Shown here piece by piece: positions 32,465 to 41,158 of a DNA stretch of 64,000 nt. The notes under the pieces were generated by a model, which was given only the letters and a program-made list of their open reading frames with translations, ran no database searches and was not told the origin of the DNA. Position numbers and translations under genes: made by a program. Origin of the DNA: Streptomyces sp. NBC_01335 (GTDB lineage Bacteria > Actinomycetota > Actinomycetes > Streptomycetales > Streptomycetaceae); assembly GCF_035953295.1 (NCBI RefSeq), contig NZ_CP108370.1:3191001-3255000 (forward strand), read 5' to 3'. The first letter of the stretch is position 1. Each line of letters opens with the position of its first letter.

Positions 32465-33318
32465 CACTCCCCCTCCTCGGCTGCGGGTCCGGCCGGGTGG
32501 TCCGGGTCGGAGGCCGATGTCTGCTGCGGTGCGTCGTGCGAGCTGAGGTGCTCGGACGGCGAGGGATCGTGCGGCTGGTCCGCGGGGACGTCCCGGCGCT
32601 GGGCGACGACCCGGTGTCCCGGGGTGGTTTCGCCCTTGGCGAGGCGGAGCCCGACCAGGGAGGCGGGTCCGGCGCCGCCGCTCGCGGCGACCGCGCCGGG
32701 GCGCTCGTCGGGGAACCCGGCGAGGATGCGGGCGGTCTCCTTGTACGAGCAGATCGGGGCGCCCCGGGTGGGTTCGACGGTCCGCCCGGCGATGAGGTCG
32801 TCGACGAGCTTCGTCGCGCTCTCGGGGGTCTGGTTGTCGAAGAACTCCCAGTTCACCATCACGACGGGTGCGTAGTCGCAGGCCGCGTTGCACTCGATGT
32901 GTTCGAGGGTGACCTTGCCGTCGTCGGTGGTCTCGTCGTTGCCGACGCCCAGGTGCGTCTTGAGCCGGTCGAAGATGGCGTCGCCGCCCATGACCGCGCA
33001 GAGGGTGTTGGTGCAGACGCCGACCTGGTAGTCGCCGCTGGGCTTGCGCCGGTACATCGTGTAGAAGGTCGCGACGGCCGTGACCTCCGCCGTGGTGAGC
33101 CCGAGAAGTTCGGCGCAGAGGGCCATGCCCGTACGGGAGACGTACCCCTCCTCGGACTGGACGAGGTGGAGCAGCGGCAGCAGCGCGGAGCGGCTGTCGG
33201 GGTAGCGGGCGATCACCTCCCGCGCGTCCGTTTCGAGCCGGGCCCGTACGTCGTCGGGGTAGGCGGGGGCGGGGAGCTGCGGCATCCCCAGACTGACCTC
33301 TTGATTCGCTGCGGTCAC
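32464..33318 (-). CDS. nuoE: NADH-quinone oxidoreductase subunit E
   Basis: A 284-residue thioredoxin-fold subunit with the [2Fe-2S] N1a cluster. The ligands are in [12 protein letters not shown] and in [12 protein letters not shown]. Typical NuoE has 160-240 residues; here the domain ends near residue 205 and an ~80-residue hydrophilic, Asp/His/Pro/Ser-rich tail follows, probably disordered. The GTG at 33318 overlaps the nuoD stop (GTGA). Confidence 0.95.
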
Positions 33319-34637
33319 CGGTCGACGCCTCCCATCACGGGGTCGATGGACGCGACGGCGACGATGACGTCGGCGACCTGGCCGCCCTCGCACATCGCCG
33401 CCATGGCCTGGAGGTTGGTGAAGGACGGGTCGCGGAAGTGGACCCGGTAGGGGCGGGTGCCGCCGTCGGAGACGACGTGCACGCCGAGTTCGCCCTTGGG
33501 CGATTCGACGGCGACGTACGCCTGCCCGGCGGGGACCCGGAATCCCTCGGTCACCAGCTTGAAGTGGTGGATCAGGGCCTCCATGGAGGTGCCCATGATC
33601 TTCTTGATGTGTTCGAGCGAGTTGCCGAGTCCGTCCGGTCCGAGCGCGAGCTGCGCGGGCCAGGCGATCTTCTTGTCGGCGACCATGACCGGGCCGGGTG
33701 CCAGCCGGTCCAGGCACTGTTCGACGATCCGCAGCGACTGGCGCATCTCCTCCACGCGGATGAGGAAGCGCCCGTAGGAGTCGCAGGTGTCGGCGGTCGG
33801 CACGTCGAAGTCGTACGTCTCGTAGCCGCAGTACGGGTCGGTCTTGCGCAGGTCGTGCGGGAGGCCGGCGGACCGCAGGACCGGGCCGGTGGCGCCGAGC
33901 GCGACGCAGCCGGTGAGGTCGAGGTAGCCGACGTCCTCCATGCGCGCCTTGAAGATCGGGTTGCCGGTGGCGAGCTTGTCGTACTCCGGCAGGTTCCGCT
34001 TCATGGTGGTGATGAAGGAGCGGATCTGGTCGACCGCACCGGGCGGCAGGTCCTGGGCGAGGCCGCCGGGGCGGACGAACGCGTGGTTCATCCGGAGCCC
34101 GGTGATCAGCTCGAAGAGGTCGAGGATCAGCTCGCGGTCGCGGAACCCGTAGATCATGATCGTGGTGGAGCCGAGCTCCATGCCGCCGGTGGCGATGCAC
34201 ACGAGGTGCGAGGAGATCCGGTTCAGCTCCATGAGCAGGACGCGGATCACGCTGGCGCGGTCGGGGATCTGGTCCTCGATGCCGAGGAGCTTCTCGACCG
34301 CGAGGCAGTACGCCGTCTCGTTGAAGAACGGCGTCAGGTAGTCCATGCGCGTGACGAACGTGGTGCCCTGGGTCCAGTTCCGGAATTCGAGGTTCTTCTC
34401 GATGCCGGTGTGGAGGTAGCCGATGCCGCAGCGGGCCTCGGTGACGGTCTCGCCGTCGATCTCCAGGATCAGCCGCAGCACGCCGTGCGTGGACGGGTGC
34501 TGGGGCCCCATGTTGACGATGATGCGTTCGTCGTCGGACTTACCGGCCGCCTCGACGACCTCGTCCCAGTCGCCGCCGGTGACTGTATATACAGTCCCCT
34601 CGGTCGTGTCGCGGGGCGTTGCGTGGGAAGTGGTCAT
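33315..34637 (-). CDS. nuoD: NADH-quinone oxidoreductase subunit D
   Basis: A 440-residue 49-kDa-type subunit lining the quinone pocket. It shows [18 protein letters not shown], with the quinone-site histidines, [21 protein letters not shown], and the C-terminal [13 protein letters not shown]. The ATG overlaps the nuoC stop by one base (TGATG). Codons 15-19 (T-V-Y-T-V) use GTA, TAT and ACA, rare in this GC-rich genome, and form a 16-bp palindrome listed separately. Confidence 0.97.
   Translation of the reverse strand: MTTSHATPRDTTEGTVYTVTGGDWDEVVEAAGKSDDERIIVNMGPQHPSTHGVLRLILEIDGETVTEARCGIGYLHTGIEKNLEFRNWTQGTTFVTRMDYLTPFFNETAYCLAVEKLLGIEDQIPDRASVIRVLLMELNRISSHLVCIATGGMELGSTTIMIYGFRDRELILDLFELITGLRMNHAFVRPGGLAQDLPPGAVDQIRSFITTMKRNLPEYDKLATGNPIFKARMEDVGYLDLTGCVALGATGPVLRSAGLPHDLRKTDPYCGYETYDFDVPTADTCDSYGRFLIRVEEMRQSLRIVEQCLDRLAPGPVMVADKKIAWPAQLALGPDGLGNSLEHIKKIMGTSMEALIHHFKLVTEGFRVPAGQAYVAVESPKGELGVHVVSDGGTRPYRVHFRDPSFTNLQAMAAMCEGGQVADVIVAVASIDPVMGGVDR
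34581..34596. promoter_or_regulatory. 16-bp perfect AT-rich palindrome within nuoD
   Basis: GACTGTATATACAGTC is a perfect 16-bp palindrome lying about 40-56 bases inside the nuoD coding sequence. It encodes a T-V-Y-T-V run with codons (GTA, TAT, ACA) that this genome otherwise avoids. Its symmetry and base composition resemble an operator for a dimeric regulator, for example of the GntR type, but no regulator is identified. Confidence 0.5.
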
Positions 34638-35428
34638 CAGGAGTACGACCTCCGCTGGTCCGGAGCCGGGATCTGGGCGCCCTTGTACTCGACGGCGATG
34701 CCGCCGAGCGGGTAGTCCTTGCGCTGCGGGAAGCCCTGCCAGTCGTCCGGCATCATGATCCGGGTGAGCGCGGGGTGCCCGTCGAAGACGAGCCCGAAGA
34801 AGTCGTACGCCTCGCGCTCGTGCCAGTCGTTGGTCGGGTAGACCGCGACCAGCGAGGGAACGTGCGGGTCGCTGTCGGGCGCGGACACCTCCAGCCGGAT
34901 CAGCCGGCCGTGGGTGAGGGACCGCAGGTGGTACACGGCGTGCAGCTCGCGGCCCTTGTCGCCGAGGAAGTGGACCCCGCTGACGCCGGTGCAGAGCTCG
35001 AAGCGGAGCGCCGGGTCGTCGCGCAGGGTGCGGGCGACGGTCACCAGGTGCTCGCGCGCGATGTGGAAGGTCAGCTCGCCGCGGTCGACCACGGTCCGCT
35101 CGATGGCGTTCTCGGGTACGAGTCCCTGCTCGTCCAGGGCGCCTTCGAGCTCGTCGGCCACCTCGTCGAACCAGCCGCCGTACGGGCGGGGGCTCGCGTG
35201 CGGCAGCCGTACCGTCCGGACGAGCCCGCCGTAACCGGAGGTGTCGCCGCCGTTGTTGGCGCCGAACATCCCCTTCCGTACGCGGATGACCTCGCCTCCG
35301 TCGCCCCGGGGGGTGGGGAGGGCGGTGCCGTTGGCGTTCTGGCCGTCGGCGCTCTGGCCGTTCGTACCGTGGGCGCCGTTCTGGCCGCTGGCGGCGGCGC
35401 CGTTGCCGCCGCTGGGGTTGTCGCTCAC
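34637..35428 (-). CDS. nuoC: NADH-quinone oxidoreductase subunit C
   Basis: A 263-residue 30-kDa-type subunit. The conserved core runs from about residue 85, with [40 protein letters not shown] (core [13 protein letters not shown]) and the terminal DYPLGG. The first ~45 residues are low-complexity (Gly/Asn/Ala) and likely disordered, as seen in other actinobacterial NuoC. The GTG at 35428 overlaps the nuoB stop (GTGA) and GGAG lies upstream. Longer upstream frames are shadows of nuoB. Confidence 0.95.
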   Translation of the reverse strand: MSDNPSGGNGAAASGQNGAHGTNGQSADGQNANGTALPTPRGDGGEVIRVRKGMFGANNGGDTSGYGGLVRTVRLPHASPRPYGGWFDEVADELEGALDEQGLVPENAIERTVVDRGELTFHIAREHLVTVARTLRDDPALRFELCTGVSGVHFLGDKGRELHAVYHLRSLTHGRLIRLEVSAPDSDPHVPSLVAVYPTNDWHEREAYDFFGLVFDGHPALTRIMMPDDWQGFPQRKDYPLGGIAVEYKGAQIPAPDQRRSYS

Positions 35429-35979
35429 CGGAGGAGCCCCTTCATCTCGATCAGGGGGAGCGCCTTGAGGGCCGCCTCCTCCGCCTCGCGGGCGGCTTCC
35501 TCCGCGTTGACCCCGAGCTTGGAGCCCTGGATCTTCTGGTGGAGTTTGAGGATGGCGTCCATCAGCATCTCGGGACGCGGCGGGCACCCCGGCAAATAGA
35601 TATCGACGGGGACAATGTGGTCAACACCCTGAACAATGGCGTAATTGTTGAACATACCGCCCGATGAAGCACAAACCCCCATGGAAATGACCCACTTGGG
35701 GTTCGGCATCTGGTCGTAGACCTGCCGCAGCACGGGCGCCATCTTCTGGCTGACCCGCCCGGCGACGATCATCAGGTCCGCCTGGCGCGGCGACCCGCGG
35801 AAGACCTCCATCCCGAAGCGGGCGAGGTCGTACCGCCCGGCTCCGGTCGTCATCATCTCGATGGCGCAACAGGCGAGGCCGAAGGTGGCGGGGAAGACGG
35901 AGGACTTCCGTACCCATCCGGCGGCCTGCTCGACAGTGGTCAGTACGAAGCCACTTGGCAGTTTCTCTTCGAGTCCCAT
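35425..35979 (-). CDS. nuoB: NADH-quinone oxidoreductase subunit B
   Basis: A 184-residue subunit holding cluster N2, the last iron-sulfur centre before quinone. The ligands are the adjacent cysteines in [11 protein letters not shown], the cysteine in [11 protein letters not shown], and LPGCPPRP. The conserved [27 protein letters not shown] block is intact ([14 protein letters not shown] is diagnostic). It lies 15 bases after nuoA. Length is normal. Confidence 0.97.
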   Translation of the reverse strand: MGLEEKLPSGFVLTTVEQAAGWVRKSSVFPATFGLACCAIEMMTTGAGRYDLARFGMEVFRGSPRQADLMIVAGRVSQKMAPVLRQVYDQMPNPKWVISMGVCASSGGMFNNYAIVQGVDHIVPVDIYLPGCPPRPEMLMDAILKLHQKIQGSKLGVNAEEAAREAEEAALKALPLIEMKGLLR

Positions 35980-35994
35980 GTGCCCCTCAGCCCC

Positions 35995-36354
35995 TCAGTC
36001 CCATTCCAGGCCGCCGCGCCGCCACACGTACGCGTAGGCGACGAAGACGGTGAGCACGAAGAGCAGCATCTCCACGAGCCCGAACATCCCCAGGGCGTCG
36101 AAGGTGACGGCCCAGGGATAGAGGAAGACGATCTCGATGTCGAAGACGATGAAGAGCATCGCCGTCAGGTAGTACTTGATGGGGAAGCGACCGCCACCGG
36201 CGGGAGTCGGAGTGGGTTCGATACCGCACTCGTACGCTTCGAGCTTTGCCCGGTTGTAGCGCTTGGGGCCGATAAGCGTGGCCATGACCACGGAGAAGAT
36301 CGCAAACCCTGCCCCGAGGGCGCCGAGCACGAGGATGGGCGCGTAGGCATTCAC
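35995..36354 (-). CDS. nuoA: NADH-quinone oxidoreductase subunit A
   Basis: A 119-residue, three-helix membrane subunit and the first gene of the operon. It has the signature KLEAYECGIEPTPTP, with the loop cysteine that is exposed in the deactive form of mitochondrial ND3, then FPIKYYLTAMLFIVFDIE (core KYYLTAMLFIVFDIE) and a third helix. The GTG at 36354 follows GAAGGAGCGAGGAGC. Longer frames extend into the promoter region and are not used. A Rex-like operator sits 81-96 bases upstream. Confidence 0.95.
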   Translation of the reverse strand: MNAYAPILVLGALGAGFAIFSVVMATLIGPKRYNRAKLEAYECGIEPTPTPAGGGRFPIKYYLTAMLFIVFDIEIVFLYPWAVTFDALGMFGLVEMLLFVLTVFVAYAYVWRRGGLEWD

Positions 36355-36434
36355 GCTCCTCGCTCCTTCCAGTCGTCCTTGACCGTTGGACCGCATCGGG
36401 CGACCGGCTCCCCGCCTCACCAAGATCGTGCACA

Positions 36435-36450
36435 TGTGAGGCAGTTCACA
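36435..36450. promoter_or_regulatory. Rex-like operator of the nuo operon
   Basis: TGTGAGGCAGTTCACA matches the Streptomyces Rex consensus TGTGAACGCNTTCACA in both outer half-sites (TGTGA and TTCACA). It sits 81-96 bases upstream of the nuoA start and just downstream of a possible -10 (36467-36472, read leftward), the expected place for a repressor. Rex is the NADH/NAD+ sensor known to control nuo, cyd and atp genes in Streptomyces. Binding here is inferred. Confidence 0.75.
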
Positions 36451-36466
36451 AGCCCGACTGCCCCGC

Positions 36467-36472
36467 ATACTA
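36467..36472 (-). promoter_or_regulatory. Possible -10 element of the nuoA promoter
   Basis: Read leftward the sequence is TAGTAT, a good match to the actinobacterial housekeeping -10 (TANNNT). The start would be near 36460, giving a leader of about 105 bases in which the Rex-like site is at about +10 to +25. No clear -35 is visible, which is common in Streptomyces. Confidence 0.4.
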
Positions 36473-37064
36473 TGCCCGCCGTCCTGTGATCTGCGACACG
36501 GGGTACACCAACGCCTTTGTGATCTCCACCACCTGACGAACGATCATGAAGTCGGATGAGCGGAGATGTTCACACGAGAAGCGGCCAAGTGATCACGAGT
36601 GGTGACATTCGAAGGTGTTACCGCTGGTCAACGCGGTGGCGCACTATCAACCGATGGCCACCGTGCGCAAATTGGCGATGGACAGGCGTGGGTGATATAG
36701 GGATTCGCCGGATTCGATGCCACTCGGACGAGGGATTGCGCGGAACGATGTGGACATCACGCCGCAAGGGCGAACTTCCGGGCGTACCGGGCGCGGAGAG
36801 GTGCCGGGGCGGGGCACCCCGAGGGCGACGGGACTGGTCGAAGCAGGTCGCGAATCCGTCGGCGGGCGAGTCTGTGAACGGGGGCACGAGCGCCCGGGGC
36901 GATCTTCCGATGGATGCGGCGGAGACGTCGAGTGCGAGGTGCCCACCGCCGCTCGCGCGCGCCTCGACACGGGGTGCGCGGACCTCTCGCCGGAGCACGC
37001 CCGCCGCGCGCGGGGCGGACGCGGGGCCCGCGCACGCGGTTGCCCTTCACAGGTGGCACACGCA

Positions 37065-37078
37065 GTGACCTGCGTCAC
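37065..37078. promoter_or_regulatory. CRP-like binding site
   Basis: GTGACCTGCGTCAC fits the pattern GTG-N6-GNCAC that I recall for Streptomyces Crp, with perfect GTGAC/GTCAC arms around CTGC. It lies about 240 bases upstream of the NlpC/P60 start. Crp in Streptomyces affects germination and development, which would suit a cell-wall hydrolase gene. The assignment rests on pattern only. Confidence 0.45.
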
Positions 37079-37164
37079 GTCGAACCTGCCCCGAATCAAG
37101 CGGGCTTGGCCATCGGAGTGAACAGATGGTAAGCGACGGGCAATTCGGGCGTATTGCCAAAACC

Positions 37165-37176
37165 CCGTGATCACGG
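37165..37176. promoter_or_regulatory. 12-bp palindrome near the NlpC/P60 promoter
   Basis: CCGTGATCACGG is a perfect 12-bp palindrome, followed after 4 bases by TATAGA (37181-37186), which could be a -10. It lies about 140 bases before the NlpC/P60 ATG. It may be an operator overlapping the spacer of that promoter. Confidence 0.4.
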
Positions 37177-37316
37177 CGTTATAGATGCGTGTCCAATTTG
37201 CCCGTTACGGGGTCAATAAAGGTTCCACGCAAGCGGATTCTCAGATTCCGGACGTAACTGTGGCGCAACACACGTTTCTTGATGGGAGCCCTACAGCCCT
37301 GATAGCGCTAGTACCC

Positions 37317-38174
37317 ATGTCCCACACCGCTCACATACCCAGCCACCGGAAGCCCCGTCAGCGATCGTCCAAGACGACGCTGCGGGCCGGAGTTGCCGGT
37401 GGCGTGCTCAGCACCATCGCGGTCGCAGGCGCTGCCGGCCCCGCGCAGGCCGAGCCGGTGACCCAGACCATCGAGATGCCCACCATCACCGTCGGGCTCT
37501 CCACCGCCCTCGACGCCTCCGTACAGGCCACGCAGCAGGTCGCCCTCGACCTCCAGACGCGTGCGTCCGAGGACGCCGCGGCCGAGAGCGCCGCGAAGAC
37601 GGCGGCCAAGGCCAAGGCCGAGGCCGTCCGCAAGGCCGAGGCCAAGAAGAAGGCCGAAGCGGCCGCGAAGGCCAAGGCGGAGGCCGAGGCCAAGGCGGAA
37701 GCCGAGGCGCGCGCCTCCCGCAGCGCCGCGCGCACCACGCTCAGCGCCTCCTCCGGCTCCTCCACCACCGCGACGACCACCGCCGCCACCTCCTCGTCGT
37801 CGTCCTCGTCGAGCGTCTCCGGCTCCGCCGCCGCGGTGGTCGCGTTCGCCAAGGCGCAGGTCGGCGACGCGTACGTCTCCGGCGGCACCGGCCCGAACTC
37901 GTGGGACTGCTCGGGCCTGGTCCAGGCCGCGTACGCCTCGGTCGGCGTCAGCCTGCCGCGCGTCTCCCAGGACCAGTCGGTGGCCGGTACGCAGGTCTCG
38001 CTGGACAGCCTCCAGCCCGGCGACATCCTCTACTGGGGCGGCGCGGGCAGCGCGTACCACGTGGCGATCTACGTGGGCGGCGGCCAGTTCGTCGGCGCGC
38101 AGAACTCCAGCACCGGCACGGTCCAGCGCGACCTGAGCTACGACCAGCCGACGGGCGCGGTGCGGGTTCTCTGA
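37317..38174 (+). CDS. Secreted NlpC/P60 cell-wall endopeptidase
   Basis: A 285-residue exported peptidoglycan hydrolase. The signal peptide ends near AQA (residues 43-45). A charged Ala/Lys/Glu-rich, coiled-coil-like stretch (about 85-138) and a Ser/Thr linker with a run of nine serines follow. The C-terminal NlpC/P60 domain has the catalytic Cys198 (SWDCSGLVQ) and His248 (YHVAIYV), with a further polar residue expected near GQFVGAQNS. It should cleave the peptide stems of peptidoglycan. The ATG at 37317 lacks a clear ribosome-binding site; the frame upstream to 37185 has no signal-peptide logic. Confidence 0.9.
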   Translation: MSHTAHIPSHRKPRQRSSKTTLRAGVAGGVLSTIAVAGAAGPAQAEPVTQTIEMPTITVGLSTALDASVQATQQVALDLQTRASEDAAAESAAKTAAKAKAEAVRKAEAKKKAEAAAKAKAEAEAKAEAEARASRSAARTTLSASSGSSTTATTTAATSSSSSSSSVSGSAAAVVAFAKAQVGDAYVSGGTGPNSWDCSGLVQAAYASVGVSLPRVSQDQSVAGTQVSLDSLQPGDILYWGGAGSAYHVAIYVGGGQFVGAQNSSTGTVQRDLSYDQPTGAVRVL

Positions 38175-38245
38175 CCGGTGGTCAGCTTTCGCTCGGCGTT
38201 GAACCCGGACGCCTCCGGCCGACCGGCTCGGGCTGAGTGCGTTCA

Positions 38246-38293
38246 CTGATTCACAAGCTCACTGATTCACAGGATTGCTGATGCACAAGCTCG
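38246..38293. repeat. 16-bp imperfect tandem repeat, three copies
   Basis: Copies at 38246-38261, 38262-38277 and 38278-38293 share CTGATTCACA/CTGATGCACA followed by AGCTC or GATTG. The array lies between the NlpC/P60 stop and its terminator, so it would be transcribed in the 3' untranslated region. No function is known. Confidence 0.85.
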
Positions 38294-38322
38294 CTCACGG
38301 TTCGCCGTAGAGCCGAGCACGG

Positions 38323-38363
38323 CCAAGGGCCGCCCCTCCCCGCTCGGGAGGGGCGGCCCTTGG
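38323..38363. terminator. Strong bidirectional terminator
   Basis: Perfect 18-bp stem: CCAAGGGCCGCCCCTCCC at 38323-38340 pairs with 38346-38363, with a 5-base loop CGCTC. It lies between the convergent NlpC/P60 and lipase-like genes and can serve both. Confidence 0.9.
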
Positions 38364-38447
38364 TGCGCCGGGCGTAACGCCCCGGGTCAGGAAGAGTGCT
38401 CCTCGCGTGTGCGGGGATGGTCCCCGGGCGAGCGGCCCCCCGCGGAA

Positions 38448-39659
38448 CTACGGCAGGCGCTCCAGGAGCCAGCCGCCCAGCTCTTCGGTGATCCGGGTGT
38501 GCCCGGTGGTCCCGGACGAGCAGAGGAACTCGTCGAGGTCGCTCTCCTCCGGCGGCAGCCCGTCGACGTTGGCGTAGAGGTCGTCCGGCTGGTCGATGTC
38601 GCGGATGGCGACGGCGCTCACGGTCGGGACGAAGCAGATGTCGGGGTGGTTCAGTTCGATCTCGGCGCCGAACTTATCCAGCATCGCGGCGAGGATGCCG
38701 TACGAGTCGAGCGTGCCGCCGGGTGCGCCGTCGAGCTCCGGGAAGCCGCTGGTGGTGATGGTCTTCTCGGCAGCCGGGAAGAGCCGCTTCAGCTCGGCGA
38801 CCACGACCTCGTGGCCTTCGCCCTGGGTGTAGAAGGTGGTGCCGGGGTAGATCAGCCGGCCGACGCTGGCGAGCGCGACCTGCCCGGGGTTGATGGCCGG
38901 CCCCTGACCGTCACCGCGGCCGTTGGCCACCGCGATCAGGCGCGGGCGCTGCGGCCAGAATCCGACCGAGCGGAGCTCCGCGAGGAACTTCTCGCGCTCG
39001 GGGGCGGCCTCGATGCTCCCGGTCTCCCGGTCGTAGTGGCGCCAGAGCATCTCGCGGGCGGCCGGGCTGTCCATCTGCTGGGCGAACTTGTTGGCCAGCG
39101 GGATGAAGGAGGAGAAGGCCTGGAGCCCGATGGGGATGACGGCGCCCCGGTGCGGGCTGTCGTAGGAGAAGTAGAGGGCCGTCTGGTGGTCGATGCCCTG
39201 GCCCTCCAGCTTGGCGAGGACGTAGCGGGTGATGATCCCGCCCATGCTGAAGCCGCCCACGGTCAGCGGGGCGTTCCCCTCCCGCTCCGCGATGGTGCGC
39301 TGGATCGCGGCGGTGACGGTCTTGGCGTTGTCGAGGATCGAGGCGCTGCGCTCGTCGTAGCCGATGAGGACGACGTCCCGGCCGGACCGGCGGATCTCCG
39401 TGAGGAGGGCGTACTCGCCGCCGTCCAGGCCGCGGAAGAGCTTCTCCAGGTCGGACGGGCCGAGGTTGAAACCGTCGGCAAGGAGGACCGGCTTCCGGAT
39501 GCCGTCGTTGTTCTCGCCGTAGAAGACGTGGGCGAAGCCGTTGGGGAGCTCCCACTCCTCGTCGGGCCGGGGCGCCGGGACCGTGATCGGGGCCGTGGCG
39601 TGGACCGCCCCGCCGACCGCGAACTCCCCGACGCCTTGCTCAGCCTGCTGACCGGACAA
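38448..39659 (-). CDS. Alpha/beta-hydrolase (lipase/PGAP1-like esterase)
   Basis: A 403-residue serine hydrolase. The nucleophile elbow is GFSMGG (S138), preceded by the VLLADGFNLGPSD strand-turn and followed by FSYDSPHRGAVIP, which resembles lipases that act on large or membrane substrates. No signal peptide is evident. I chose the TTG at 39659 because GGAGGAG lies 7 bases upstream and the sequence after it continues into the domain; the in-frame ATG at 39713 would add an Arg-rich stretch. Substrate unknown. It converges with the NlpC/P60 gene. Confidence 0.75.
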   Translation of the reverse strand: MSGQQAEQGVGEFAVGGAVHATAPITVPAPRPDEEWELPNGFAHVFYGENNDGIRKPVLLADGFNLGPSDLEKLFRGLDGGEYALLTEIRRSGRDVVLIGYDERSASILDNAKTVTAAIQRTIAEREGNAPLTVGGFSMGGIITRYVLAKLEGQGIDHQTALYFSYDSPHRGAVIPIGLQAFSSFIPLANKFAQQMDSPAAREMLWRHYDRETGSIEAAPEREKFLAELRSVGFWPQRPRLIAVANGRGDGQGPAINPGQVALASVGRLIYPGTTFYTQGEGHEVVVAELKRLFPAAEKTITTSGFPELDGAPGGTLDSYGILAAMLDKFGAEIELNHPDICFVPTVSAVAIRDIDQPDDLYANVDGLPPEESDLDEFLCSSGTTGHTRITEELGGWLLERLP

Positions 39660-39971
39660 TGTGATGCTCCTCCGTCTGCGCACGCCCCAGCGGCCCACCG
39701 GAACAGTGGGCACGGAAACTGAGGGACGTCACCGAGACAGGGCTCATCATGAGCAGGCCCGGAACCCCCGGGCGAGAGGATGCGTCCCGGTTCATCCCTA
39801 TAGGGGAAGTGGGATGTGCAGGTTTACCGACCTCCGCGCACCCGCAGTGCCGTCCCGGCGCGCACCCGGGCGAGCCGCCCGTACCCGCAGGGCCCTGCCC
39901 GTACCCGTACGAGCCCTCCTCACGAGCCGCCCGCACCCCGGGCGTCGTACGCCCCCTCTGCCGCGACGGGG
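39660..39971. other. Intergenic region with a CCCTATAGGG palindrome
   Basis: A 312-base gap between two leftward hydrolase genes. It carries a 10-bp palindrome CCCTATAGGG (39796-39805), which may overlap a promoter for the left-hand gene, and repeated CCCGTACCCG / GAGCCGCCCG words around 39878-39940. No gene is visible. Confidence 0.4.
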
Positions 39972-40916
39972 TCAGCCCTGCGCCGACACCGTCTTCTCGA
40001 TCTGGTCCACCACGAAGTCGGGCCGGTCCTTCGGGACGTCGTGCGAACTGCCGGTCGCGGTGACCAGCGTCCGGTTCGGCGCCTGCTGGACGAACGACGC
40101 CGCGGCATCGCGCCAGCGCTGGGCGTCCTCGGGCGATCCGTCGAAGGGGGTCTTCTCGGACACGATGACGTCTGCGGGGACGCTGTCCGGCCAGGACATC
40201 TTGTTGTAGGCCTGGTGGGCCGGGGTGAAGTTCTCGGCGGTCTGGATCAGTTGGCGGTTCGCGGGCGTGTCGGGGTCCTTCTTCGCGGCGTCCACCTCCG
40301 GCTGGCTCGCGGCGGCGAGCCGGGCGATCTCCTCGTCCGTGAAGAACGGGGGAAGGTTGGCGTCGACGAGTACGGAGCCGGAGACCATCTTCGGGTTCTC
40401 GCTGGTGAAGTACGTCGCGACCTCGCCGGCCTGCGAGTGGGACACCAGGATCACGTCGTCGGTGACCCCCAGCTCGGTGAGTCCCGTCTTCAGGTCGCTG
40501 ACGGCGCCTTCCACGTCCCACGGACCGGGCACCGCCTCACTCTGGCCGAGGCCGGCCCGGTCGTACGTGATGACCGTCGCACCGGTGTCCGCGTGGAGAC
40601 GCGGGACGATGTCCTTCCAGTACGAGGAGTCCTCGCCGCCTCCCGAGTCGAGGACGATGGCGGGGCCGTGGCCCGCGGTGATGTGGAACGCGACGCGGTG
40701 GCCGCCGCTGTCGATCATGCGCAGCTTCGACGCGTCCGCCTGCCCCTTCCCCGAGGCGGCGGAGGCGGTTGCCTTCGGGCTCGCCTTCGGGCTCGCCTTC
40801 GCAGCGGCGGAATTCTCCTCGCCGCAGGCTGTGACGACCCCGGCGGTGACCGCCAGCAGGGCTACGGCGGAGAGCGCGCGGCGGGTACGCCGGTGGGACG
40901 GGCGGATACGTGACAT
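39972..40916 (-). CDS. Lipoprotein alpha/beta-hydrolase
   Basis: A 314-residue predicted lipoprotein. The twin-Arg-like basic start and hydrophobic core end in a lipobox, VTAC, with the lipidated Cys at residue 31. A repeated KASP linker (encoded by a duplicated 12-bp unit) leads to an alpha/beta-hydrolase domain with YDRAGLGQSE and the nucleophile motif SHSQAG (S162), in which the first glycine of GXSXG is replaced by serine. The catalytic His is probably in GSSHDVP. It would act at the outer face of the membrane on an unknown ester or amide. Confidence 0.85.
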   Translation of the reverse strand: MSRIRPSHRRTRRALSAVALLAVTAGVVTACGEENSAAAKASPKASPKATASAASGKGQADASKLRMIDSGGHRVAFHITAGHGPAIVLDSGGGEDSSYWKDIVPRLHADTGATVITYDRAGLGQSEAVPGPWDVEGAVSDLKTGLTELGVTDDVILVSHSQAGEVATYFTSENPKMVSGSVLVDANLPPFFTDEEIARLAAASQPEVDAAKKDPDTPANRQLIQTAENFTPAHQAYNKMSWPDSVPADVIVSEKTPFDGSPEDAQRWRDAAASFVQQAPNRTLVTATGSSHDVPKDRPDFVVDQIEKTVSAQG

Positions 40917-41158
40917 GGGTGGTCCTCGGTGCCTGGGCCTGAACAGTGAACGGATGCAGTCGGACGGCGATCGATTGCGATCCGATGCATTCCATCCTGC
41001 GGCGGCGCCCGCCCCGGGAACATCCGGTTGGCACGCCGATCGGTGGTGCTGCTGGGGCCAGGGAGCGGGGTGGGGTTATCCCCCGGAACGGCCTGCTCGG
41101 ACGGCCGACCGACCGGCCGCCGACGCTGCGCGCCACGCACTCTTCCGACCGAGAACGG

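Larger units (their letters stand above)
36355..37316. other. 962-base regulatory region between nuoA and the NlpC/P60 gene
   Basis: No protein-coding gene is visible here. It holds the nuo promoter and Rex-like site on the left (listed), a GTGATCAC palindrome at 36589-36596, a very GC-rich middle (36760-37040) without clear structure, then a CRP-like site and another palindrome nearer the rightward NlpC/P60 gene. The last 180 bases are relatively AT-rich, as expected of a promoter. I looked for a ydaO-type riboswitch and did not find its conserved blocks. Confidence 0.5.

Noticed and set aside
34581..34596. LexA (SOS) box in nuoD
   Set aside because: CTGT and ACAG are present but only 4 bases apart, not the 8 of the E. 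coli box, and the actinobacterial LexA pattern (GAAC-N4-GTTC) does not fit.
36355..37316. ydaO-type (c-di-AMP) riboswitch before the NlpC/P60 gene
   Set aside because: These riboswitches are common before Streptomyces cell-wall hydrolases, but I could not find the conserved GGGGTGAAT or CCGACAGCTAACCTCG-like blocks.
38246..38293. CRISPR-like array
   Set aside because: Repeats are contiguous without unique spacers and too short; no cas genes are present.
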